Positions 56,027 through 64,000 of a DNA stretch of 64,000 bases are shown piece by piece (the first letter of the stretch is position 1; every line of letters starts with the position of its first letter). A program made the position numbers and the translations under genes. The stretch comes from Cyanidiococcus yangmingshanensis (lineage: Eukaryota > Rhodophyta > Bangiophyceae > Cyanidiales > Cyanidiaceae). The stretch spans positions 62,001 to 126,000 of the forward strand of contig VWRR01000016.1 in the NCBI GenBank assembly GCA_013995675.1, in the 5' to 3' direction. Below the pieces are notes generated by a model. The model was not told where the DNA came from, made no database searches, and was given only the letters and a program-made list of their open reading frames with translations.

Positions 56027-58498
56027 TTACTCAACCCCGGATACGTTGCGTTCCGAGAACGGATTCGATACCTGTCGCTCTCGCTGCTCCGAGATGGAGT
56101 GTTCACGTTCCAGGCTTTCAACGAAAACTTGTACGTCAGTCTCACAAGCCGCCTCTCGGGCGCTCTTGTACATGGGCCGCGGCGGCCAGCGCACAACAAC
56201 CAGAAGAATAACGGCAATGATCGTAAAACCAACATAATAGGCAGCGATAATGACAAAGTCAATCCATTTGTAGGATGGGTTGCTCGAGAAACTATACGTG
56301 CTGTGGAGGTATTGGATCCCGTTTTTGATCGGGCAGACTTGGTATGCAGGCGGTACACCGGCTGGTTGCAGTTCGCTCGGTTTGCAGTGGAAGTACAGTC
56401 CGTCGAATTCGTTGAGCATGATTCCCTCGTACGCATAGTGGAAGGGATTGATCCAGTAGACCCAGCGAAGATACACGGGGATATTCGGTGGTGTCGCCAA
56501 AAAGCCTACACTAAGCACCATGAGCATAATGACCAAGCTTGCGAGCACAAGCGCTATATCCGTATAGGGAGAGGCGTATCCGATCGCCTTGAGAAGCGTA
56601 TTCACGGCCATGCCAGTGAACCAGACAATTAGTATCGCGAAACCGTATCGGCGACCGCCCTGAAGTTTGGTCATGTAGGTCACCAGCGTCAAGTAGATGA
56701 ATACTTCCACAAACTGAATTGGAATATCCAGCAACCACAGCGCAAAGAAATATGGCGGCATTTCGTAGAATCCTGCCCTTCGCTGCTTGCGCACAATCTG
56801 CAGTGTAGCGGCATTCTGCTGGATGGCAGAGAAGCCGGCAACGCCCACCGTTAATAGGACCAGGAAAAGGAGGCCGGCTCGGACTCGCACGCTGAGTTGA
56901 TCATGATTAATGCCGAAAAAGAGCGCGCCTATCACGACTCCGAGGATGATGTATCGAGCGAAGCGGACGATGAAGGAGAACGGCGCCGTGATGATCATGC
57001 GAATCTCGCGATGCAGACAGATGAGCATCTGGCGCCGACGTCGCTGAAGCGAATTGCGAACATACAGCTTGCTCATCTCTACGTAGCGTTCTTGATGAAA
57101 GCCCTGGCGTTGTTCGTCGCTGAGGTAGGAGCCAGACTCAACCATATCTCGGTAGTGTTTGGCGATCGAGGAATTTCTGTAGCATTCCGCGAATTCGGCG
57201 GGTGTTCGGGGCACGCGATCCTCGTATCCCGGTCGAATGCAGAGCTTCGATTCAAATGGGTCGCCAATCGTCGACAAGAACTCTGGCAGCAGACGCTTGC
57301 GTGGGCGTCGATACCCCAGCTTGAAGAAGTACCTCTCTGCCTCATTGGTCGGGCCAAAGTAGAGCACCTTGCCAGCCTCCATGAGCATGACCTTATCGTA
57401 GGCATCGTAGATTTCCTGGCTCGGCTGCTGCATCACCGAAATGACAATAATGTTGCGTTGCTTGGCCACTGCTGCAATACGATACTGGAGGTCCATGGCG
57501 GTGGCAGCATCCAAGCCCCGCGTCCACTGGTCAAGTAGCCATATCTGCGACGACTGGCGCACTGCCATCTCCCCAATCGTGACTCGTTTCTTCTCACCGC
57601 CGCTTATTCCCCGTAAAAGTTCGTTCCCTACGACAGTGTTCGCGCAATGCTCTAGGCCCAAATTCTTGATAAGGAGTTCGACTCGATCCGTACGAATCTT
57701 TTCAGCAAAAGGGAAAAAGTCCGGAATGAGGCAATCCGCTGCAAATCGGAATGTGTCTCGAACCGTCAAAGATGGAATATGCTCATCGGATTCCTCGACA
57801 AACTGCACAATATGCTGTAGGGGTCGAAGCACCTGCCTGCTCGCCGTCCCAATATCGTAACCGTTGTATTCCACCGTGCCAGAGATGTTCGCATAGTCAC
57901 TCAGATTCCGCTGGGCGAGTACGTTCAGAAATGTGCTGGTTCCAGAGCCAGGTGGTCCCAGCACCAGCAGCGTCTCACCTGGTAGCAGAAAGCCAGTTGC
58001 GTCATCGACAATCGCTTCCAAATGAGCGTTGCTATTCAATCCCTGACGGAAGACGTTCTTCCAGACCCACCTTCCTATATCGATTACAATCAGCGGTAGC
58101 GCGAGCACCGCTTCCTGTACCTTGGAGCCGACTGTCTCGATTCCAGTTCGGCCGTAGACCACAGGCACCTTGACGGTGAGATGTTTCCAGGCGACTGCGA
58201 TCGTTGGCGGCTTGAGAAGCATCGCGCTCTGGAGTGCCGATATTTTCTCAGTGTAGGCCCGAATATCGAACGCTTCAGCATTGATGTCGTAGCGTGGGTC
58301 TGTTGCGAACTCTGGGTGCTGCGCCTCTACCTGCTCACGGAGTTTACTCAACTGATGCCAGTTGACCAGCCGAGCGGAAGCCTCCCGAGCAACTGCTTTC
58401 GCCGACGAAGGCCATTTTGTATCCTGAAGCAGTTCGTCCCGGAAACTTTTCAAATTAGCTATACTAGAAACATGTTTTTTCATTTCGTCGCCAGTCAT
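56027..58498 (-). CDS. ABCG/PDR-type half transporter carrying the NBD1-like, degenerate ATP site
   Basis: The 823-residue product has NBD-TMD order (ABCG/PDR). The NBD resembles the first half of a PDR protein. Walker A is GPPGSGTSTFLNVL (about residue 180), with Thr in place of the catalytic Lys. The signature is intact (ISGGEKKRVTIGE, about 300). Walker B reads IWLLDQWTRGLDAATAM (about 320), with Gln in place of the catalytic Glu. The H-loop position has Gln (ISVMQQPSQEIYDAYD). A PDR-like N-terminal domain precedes it (about 1-170). The membrane domain has six helices, for example FARYIILGVVIGALFFGI and IDFVIIAAYYVGFTIIAVIL, and an extracellular loop with cysteines (FHCKPSEL, YQVCPIKNG). 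The PDR-style linker YWINPFHYAYEGIMLNEFDG is present. It should not hydrolyse ATP alone. The ATG at 58498 is chosen. The gene is divergent from the complementary half at 60278. Confidence 0.93.
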   Translation of the reverse strand: MTGDEMKKHVSSIANLKSFRDELLQDTKWPSSAKAVAREASARLVNWHQLSKLREQVEAQHPEFATDPRYDINAEAFDIRAYTEKISALQSAMLLKPPTIAVAWKHLTVKVPVVYGRTGIETVGSKVQEAVLALPLIVIDIGRWVWKNVFRQGLNSNAHLEAIVDDATGFLLPGETLLVLGPPGSGTSTFLNVLAQRNLSDYANISGTVEYNGYDIGTASRQVLRPLQHIVQFVEESDEHIPSLTVRDTFRFAADCLIPDFFPFAEKIRTDRVELLIKNLGLEHCANTVVGNELLRGISGGEKKRVTIGEMAVRQSSQIWLLDQWTRGLDAATAMDLQYRIAAVAKQRNIIVISVMQQPSQEIYDAYDKVMLMEAGKVLYFGPTNEAERYFFKLGYRRPRKRLLPEFLSTIGDPFESKLCIRPGYEDRVPRTPAEFAECYRNSSIAKHYRDMVESGSYLSDEQRQGFHQERYVEMSKLYVRNSLQRRRRQMLICLHREIRMIITAPFSFIVRFARYIILGVVIGALFFGINHDQLSVRVRAGLLFLVLLTVGVAGFSAIQQNAATLQIVRKQRRAGFYEMPPYFFALWLLDIPIQFVEVFIYLTLVTYMTKLQGGRRYGFAILIVWFTGMAVNTLLKAIGYASPYTDIALVLASLVIMLMVLSVGFLATPPNIPVYLRWVYWINPFHYAYEGIMLNEFDGLYFHCKPSELQPAGVPPAYQVCPIKNGIQYLHSTYSFSSNPSYKWIDFVIIAAYYVGFTIIAVILLVVVRWPPRPMYKSAREAACETDVQVFVESLEREHSISEQRERQVSNPFSERNVSGVE

Positions 58499-60277
58499 GA
58501 TGAGCAGCGACACCACAAATGTTCCTTACCAGCGCAGAGCGTCAAGACACGAGCACGGATCAGCTCAGTATGGAGCCCCTTCGAACCTTTGACACGAAAA
58601 TCGCGGTCGCTGGACCAGACCTAAGCTTTGAGAAATAGCGTTCGGAAACGCTACACTCCTTTATTGTAAAGTTATCAATCTCTCGGAAAGTGATGGTGTC
58701 TGCTCAAGCATTCATGCGCGTAGAAATTATTTCTGGAGCGCATCGTGGCTGGGTCGCGGCCGCCATCAGGCCGGTCTCGGATGGCGTGGTGGCCGCGACG
58801 GGTCCCCGGCAGACACGTTGGCACAGTGCTGCCACCGTTTGAACTCTTTTCTGTTCATGGAATAGGGGTAGGTATGACTCTATGTGGCGAACTTTTAAGG
58901 CTTTTACAAGAGAGATGAAAATCTGGAGTCAGACCAGGAGTATTTTGCATGGAATGTCCTTCGACAGGCGATGAACCGGGCGAAAGCCATAACGAAACCC
59001 ACACTGAGCCGGGATGCGTGCGCAATACGAAAGATCGTTATGATTTGGACAGAACTGGGTCAGGTACCTCCTATGCCGGATGGGAGATTTCTCGGTAGAT
59101 GCTGGTATGTGCTATCCAGATCGAGTCGATCGGTCAGTCCGGATTCCATGCGATGAACGTAGCGAACCCAGTCGGATGCTGATGAAGGTGCGTTCATCGG
59201 ATTCAATCTCCGACGCGAAGGCTCCAATCATGCTCCATGCGCTGGCCATGTATGCAGAACTCGCGATCGACTGACTGTACGGACGCAAGTGGTGCTCACA
59301 TACAGTCGAAATAGAAGCATGAAAACGGATTTCAAGCAACCGCTGATGGTGATGCGTCTTGCTTGTCGCGCACCAACCGAGTGCGGAGCGACGCGCTCGA
59401 GCTGAACGCGTCACGAATCGAGCCGGATTCATTCACAGCAAAGCGAAATGGCCGCCCAATTCCCGGGAAATGGGCGCGTGGTGCAGCCACCAAGCTCCGT
59501 GAATCATCGAGCACATGAATGATTGCGTTCATAGAGCACCGCAGCCATCTTTCTGGCTTCATGCGTGCCTCCCAACCGCCAAGAATGCGCGCCGTCCTTC
59601 CAGCTCGCTAGATCCAGGTACAGTCCCGTGCGGATCCTATCTCGGAACTTTCTCTGCGAACGACGTGAAGAAACGAATCATCGGGTCTCACGATACCCCT
59701 ATCGAGCGCGATCCTTGGCGGCCGAAACCGCCGTTCTAGGCACGGCTCGACTTGGGTACGGCGCCTCAGTGAAGGGATCCGAGCGGGTGTCTCATGCTCA
59801 TGCCACCGGATCTCTTGTCCGACGCCAGCCGCGACGCTCCAACGGTCATCGCAGCCGCAGATGTGCATCACCCGTGGCTGCTGCGACGCTTCACGTGCGC
59901 TGGATCCGATGCCTGTGGGCGTGCGGCCCGCTTCGGACAGCAGATTCGGTGGCCGCGCCAGCCCATCGATCGAGATCTGGACACAAAAAGCCAGCAGGGG
60001 CTCTAGAAGCGCGCGCGTGCCGCGGAACGCGCAGCCAGCCGAGAACGCTGTCCAGGCGGTCGCGCACATGACCGGGAGGTGGTCAATTACATAGCTTATC
60101 GACAATTTTTCGTTTCTAGTGCCGGTCCAGTTCAGTTGGCAGCCCAAACAGCATAATTCGCTCTGGTTTTTGCCCTGGACGAACGCAACTTTATACTGTT
60201 GCTGTGGAGAATTTGGAGGCTCGCGGAGTGACGCGCCCTGGAGGACGCTTTCGATTGGTGTACGACGCGAAAGAGGC
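58499..60277. promoter_or_regulatory. shared divergent region of the two ABCG halves, with a long inverted repeat
   Basis: This 1.78-kb stretch separates the starts of the two ABCG halves and should hold both promoters. A strong inverted repeat lies about 255-300 bases upstream of the minus gene's ATG (separate entry). A TTTTAAGG word occurs near 58892. Frames on both strands reach up to 250 codons near the right end (59608-60378, minus) but have no motif and partly overlap the plus gene. Confidence 0.5.
58753..58799. repeat. interrupted inverted repeat, 9 + 5 base pairs
   Basis: GTCGCGGCC at 58753-58761 pairs perfectly with GGCCGCGAC at 58791-58799. GCCAT at 58762-58766 pairs with ATGGC at 58781-58785, leaving a 5-base bulge on the right arm and a 14-base loop. 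Such a structure could be a dyad operator or an RNA hairpin in the 5' leader of the minus-strand ABCG gene. Confidence 0.7.
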
Positions 60278-62589
60278 ATGACCAGGACGAGTGGCAGCAC
60301 AGCGACCTCGCGAGAGTACGCACGCCGAAACCAGCATGATTCTTCATTTAGTCCACGATCGGGAAGCGAGTATAGCATTTCACAGGAACAGGTGACGAGT
60401 TTCGCACAAGCGACGAGTTTTTCGATTGACCCGGCTGCGCTTCAGGTCGAACGGGCTGTCCTGGAGCCACAACCGCTTGTATTCACCTGGAAAGGTATTA
60501 GTTACTGGGTGCCCGTGCCAAAAGTAAAGAAGCAACGCAACTTGCGCAGAATACTCCGTCGACGACCGGTGGAGGAAAGTCAAGAAACCGCGAAAGTGAA
60601 AGAGGTTGATGAAGAGCCAGATCTCGAGTCGGGATCTTCCACAGAGGCGCCAGGGCCTGCCGAAATCAATGTGCGGAAAGAATCAGAGCCTGACGCCCAG
60701 AACGGGGAACTTCAACTGCTCTATGATGTTTTCGGATACGCTCAACCAGGCCGTTTGCTGGCGTTGTGCGGCGCATCGGGTGCCGGCAAATCGACGTTGC
60801 TCGATATTCTTGCAAATCGAAAGACGAAGGGGACGTATCGCTGGGGAAATCTATGTGAATGGCGAACCTGTGGACTATGATTTTCTGACGCATTTCATGG
60901 GATATGTCGAACAGCGTGATCTGCATATCAGCAAACAAACCGTCTATGAGGCAGTGCTGTTCGCCGCTCGAACGCGCCTGCCACCGGATACGTCGGATGA
61001 AATCGCGAAGCAATTCACCGAGTACATTTTGGAAATCATGAACTTGAATGTGGATCGGAATCGACTAGTGGGTAGCGAGGCCCAGACTGAAGCTTCGGGC
61101 GCAATTAGCAGTGATGCACGCAAGCGTCTCTCGATTGCGGTCGAGTACGCTGCAAATGCTTCGCTCTACTTTCTTGATGAGCCGACCTCTGGCCTTGATG
61201 CACGATCCGCGCTTCGAGTGATGAGGGCAATCCGAGCACTCGCAGACAATGACTGTGCGGTTGTTTCGGTCATTCATCAACCATCGTTCGAGGTCTTTGG
61301 TGCGTTTGATGATCTCCTTTTGATGCGTTCCGGTGGACGCACCGTCTACTTTGGCGAGCTGGGTGACGCGTGTACGAGCATGACTTCGTACTTTGCGCGA
61401 AACGGTGCAGAACCAATTGACGAACTGACCAATCCAGCTGATTACATGCTGCGGGTCATTGGCGGCGGCATCGATGCTGGCAGAAAGCAGGGCATGCAAG
61501 ATTGGGCCGAAATTTGGCGAAACGCGCCAGAGTGCAAGCAGGCGATTGAGAAGTTGGAGGAGCTGAACAGGACCTCACTCGGAGCGTACAAATTGACGTA
61601 CAAACCACCAACTCGACGACAGCAGTGGCGTCCGCACTTACTATGTCACCATTCGGCAGCTCATTTCATATTGGCGCACGCCTACTTACAACTTTTCGCG
61701 CATGGTGCTGGCTGTGGCTCTGGGCCTCATGATCGGCCTCTTCTTCCTTAAGCTCCCACGGAACAATACAGCCCTTGACTCGTACGTCTCCGTGGTCTAC
61801 CTCTCACTGCTCTATGGAGTTTTTCTCATTCAGAACGTTCTGGGGCCAACGTTCCAAGAACGCGCCGCATTTTATCGAGAGATTGCCTCGGGTACCTACA
61901 AACCAATTGCGTACGCTTTCGCGATTGGTGTCGCGGAAATCCCCTACACCATTGTTGGATCAGTGATTTTCACGCTGCTCGTTTTTTTCATGGTCGGATA
62001 CCCAGCGCAGCAATATGGCTACTTTTTGCTCATGAATATTCTTTTCAGTCTGTTCACGACAAGTTTGGGCCAGTTGCTGGCTGCGCTGCTCAGCTCCCAA
62101 GTGGTTGGCGTCATGATTACCGGTATGCTTATCCCGCTGATGAATGTCTTCTCGGGCTTCTTGCAGCCGTACCCAGATATACCGCATTGGCTCTGGTGGG
62201 CCTACTATGCTGACCCCTATCGCTGGGCGTTGGAGGGTGTTGTGGTTGCCTGCGTCGATAACGTGGCCTTTCATTGCGATCCAGGGGAATATGGCTACTT
62301 CCCGCTGCCGCCCAGCTTTCACGGTAGCTGCAGCAATAATGGCACATTGGATTATTTTAACGAACCTAGCAAAGCAGTGTGTGAAGCAGCAGGTGTCACA
62401 CCCTCAGGGGTTCCGGGTGTCGAGTGCTGTGGTTATTGCCCGGTCACCAACGGTCGACAAATTATCGAACAGTTTGGCCTGCACGCCAACTGGAAGTGGA
62501 TTGATATCGGGGCGGTCGCTGGCTTCTACGCCCTGTTCCGCATAGCCAACACACTGGCGCTTCTCTATATTCGCCACCTGAATCGATAA
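60278..62589 (+). CDS. ABCG/PDR-type half transporter carrying the NBD2-like ATP site, two frame changes
   Basis: NBD-TMD half transporter of about 770 residues. It has the second-half PDR features: the block [16 protein letters not shown], the lead-in [19 protein letters not shown], an intact Walker A ([17 protein letters not shown], 60774-60822), [14 protein letters not shown] and [20 protein letters not shown]. The signature is degenerate ([18 protein letters not shown]). Walker B is intact ([17 protein letters not shown]) and so is the H-loop ([12 protein letters not shown]). The membrane domain starts [20 protein letters not shown], has six helices and a large cysteine-containing loop ([30 protein letters not shown]), and ends near LYIRHLNR. 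The frame changes by +1 at about 60828-60832 (in a G run) and 61611-61640. Both junctions lie inside sequence that is conserved on either side. The ATG at 60278 is the first in frame. It is the predicted partner of the divergent gene at 56027-58498. Confidence 0.9.
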
Positions 62590-64000
62590 AAGTTGCAGTT
62601 GAGAGCTTTCCGTAGTGGACGGCAGGAACGACGTCGTCACAAGGATGTTCGGAGAAGTATTCCTTGTCGGTATTCGCGCTTCGGTCGCAGAGCGCGGTCG
62701 ACTGTCAAGGAGAGGTACCTGTGATTGGGGACTTGGTTGCCACAACAGCAACAATGATCAGGACCGTGGCTCACTGCACAGTAAACACCCCGTTTGGACA
62801 GATTTCCCCCAAAGGACACGATAGAGCGCCCTGACCTCCGACGTTCATTGGTGCGGACCGCTCGATCACAAGAAAGAAGCGAGTCTATTCAGCCCTGTAT
62901 GAAGGAGCGTGGCCACCGGATCCGAGCCTGCCGTTCAGCGATGGAGCACTGGGCGTGATACTGTCCACTGAAAATTTTCATACTAGTCTCTGAACGGACG
63001 ATAATAAATACAGACAGATACAGCAACGAGTGTCGACGAGACGCATGAGAACCTGTTCGTATATAGCCACGATCCAGAACCTCACATGGTTGCTATGCTC
63101 TTTTTGATAATGCCTCGGAGGAGGCTCAAAGCGCACGATTCCGCCAGAGCCTCGTTTCAGACCAGGGCCAATGTCGTTCCAGGTAGATGGATTGTTTTCA
63201 TCGCGTCTCCTTCGCGGCGAGCGGGCATTCCTGCATCCAGCTGGCGCTGCCGTGATGGCTGAACAAAATCGAAACGACTTGGAGGATCTCGCAAGCAGCA
63301 ATGCTTGCCGTACCCGCGCAGAACGAATCACGAATCCTTCGCGTTCAGAGTAGTTTTGCGGCTTCCTCATGTGTCCGGTTAGGTCAGCCGTAAATGCTAG
63401 CGTTTGCCTTGCACCCATTTCAGGCGCTCGCTGCACGAACCCAAGTAGAGGGGATATCAAAACCCCGACCAGAGCTGGACCTTAACCTGGGATCTACCCA
63501 GGTTGCAACACTCGGTCTACGGATGCAGGACCTTTAGTACCGCGAACGGTGCTGTGCATCGGACCTGCAAGCAGTGCTCCGATCCAAACGAGCCGAAGCA
63601 CACGATTCCTCAAGGATCCGAGCCGCCAGGTCTCGTCTTCGAAGTCAAGCCCTCTTCTCAATCAAGAGCACATGGATCGAGGTATCCCCATGAGCGCTCA
63701 CGGTTCGTGAAGTATCAAGTAAAACTCCCCCAAAAACACGAGTCCACACCATCGCTCGATATCATCATGGAATGCAACTTGATAGGGTCTCCGCCCCTTG
63801 ATAGCGATGAACCCTGCTGCTCGCTTGAACCCAGATCGACGTCAAAGATGTTTATACGTCATCGATCCCTTTTGCACCACCACGTCTATACCAGATGCCG
63901 CAGCAAAGCACACCTCATTTTAGATCAGGTCTCGAGCATATCACCGACCAATCTCTTCTGGGTACTGCAGTCCTCGCATATCCCGCATCGAAGGGTAGAG
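62590..64000. other. right-end region, no gene seen
   Basis: No frame on either strand to the right edge has a recognisable motif; the longest (62978-63460, minus) is arginine-rich and unconvincing. A gene entering from the right could not be detected. Confidence 0.45.

Noticed and set aside
59608-60378. 256-codon minus-strand open frame in the ABCG divergent region
   Set aside because: Overlaps the start of the plus ABCG gene, no motif, cysteine- and arginine-rich shadow-like composition.
50825-62589. Short introns as the cause of the frame changes
   Set aside because: At the glycosylase, CLASP and ABCG junctions the protein families align across the break with no missing or extra residues, so there is no room for an intron.

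Overview
The window looks like nuclear DNA of a compact, intron-poor, GC-moderate unicellular eukaryote. It holds about 20 protein genes in 64 kb, mostly single uninterrupted frames, separated by 0.3-1.9 kb of noncoding DNA. The gene content is plainly eukaryotic (Sec1/Munc18, separase, COPI alpha, CLASP, UBE2D-type E2, SPT5, ribosomal uL15, GID8, very-long-chain enoyl-CoA reductase). Several proteins resemble plant or plastid types (a SRPBCC protein, a plant-style cupin, a plant-type HhH-GPD glycosylase). A cyanidiophycean red alga would fit, but this is inferred from architecture and remembered similarity. No virus-like element, transposon, CRISPR array, rRNA or convincing tRNA was seen.

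Layout. 1-2052 (-): Sec1/Munc18 protein running off the left edge. 3740-4827: MoaD-type sulfur carrier (-) divergent from a small J-domain protein (+). 5277-6200 (-): REEP/HVA22-like membrane protein, divergent from a very large separase gene at 6916-13775 (+). 14575-15177 (+): SRPBCC protein. 16595-20857 (+): COPI alpha. 21643-25687 (+): a CLASP with two TOG-like regions, split into several open frames. 26609-27052 (+): UBE2D-type E2. 27172-32202 (-): SPT5. 33652-35748 (+): ABCB half transporter. 37197-38132 (+): TECR, convergent with a cupin protein (-). 40520-41422 (+): pyroglutamyl-peptidase I-like protein. 42263-43096 (-): GID8. 44721-46046 (+): unassigned membrane protein. 47696-48506 (-): coiled-coil protein. 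49841-50296 (-): uL15. 50825-51749 (-): HhH-GPD glycosylase. 53677-55050 (+): MidA/DUF185 methyltransferase-like protein. 56027-62589: two divergent ABCG/PDR half transporters.

Two observations stand out. First, the last two genes look like a pleiotropic-drug-resistance (PDR) ABC transporter cut into two divergently transcribed halves. The minus gene has NBD1-type lesions (degenerate Walker A, Walker B glutamate and H-loop) but an intact signature. The plus gene has the reciprocal NBD2 pattern (intact Walker A, Walker B and H-loop, degenerate signature). Together they would make one competent ATP site, so an obligate heterodimer is predicted. Second, seven genes with conserved or clearly coding sequence are interrupted by reading-frame changes, and every one I could resolve is in the same (+1) direction, while 14 kb of other long genes have none. 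Residual insertion errors in a long-read assembly are the simplest explanation; programmed +1 frameshifting is the exotic one.

The other genes do not form an operon-like unit. Separase and CLASP act in chromosome segregation, SPT5 in transcription elongation, COPI and Sec1 in vesicle traffic, UBE2D and GID8 in ubiquitination, and TECR in the fatty-acid elongase.
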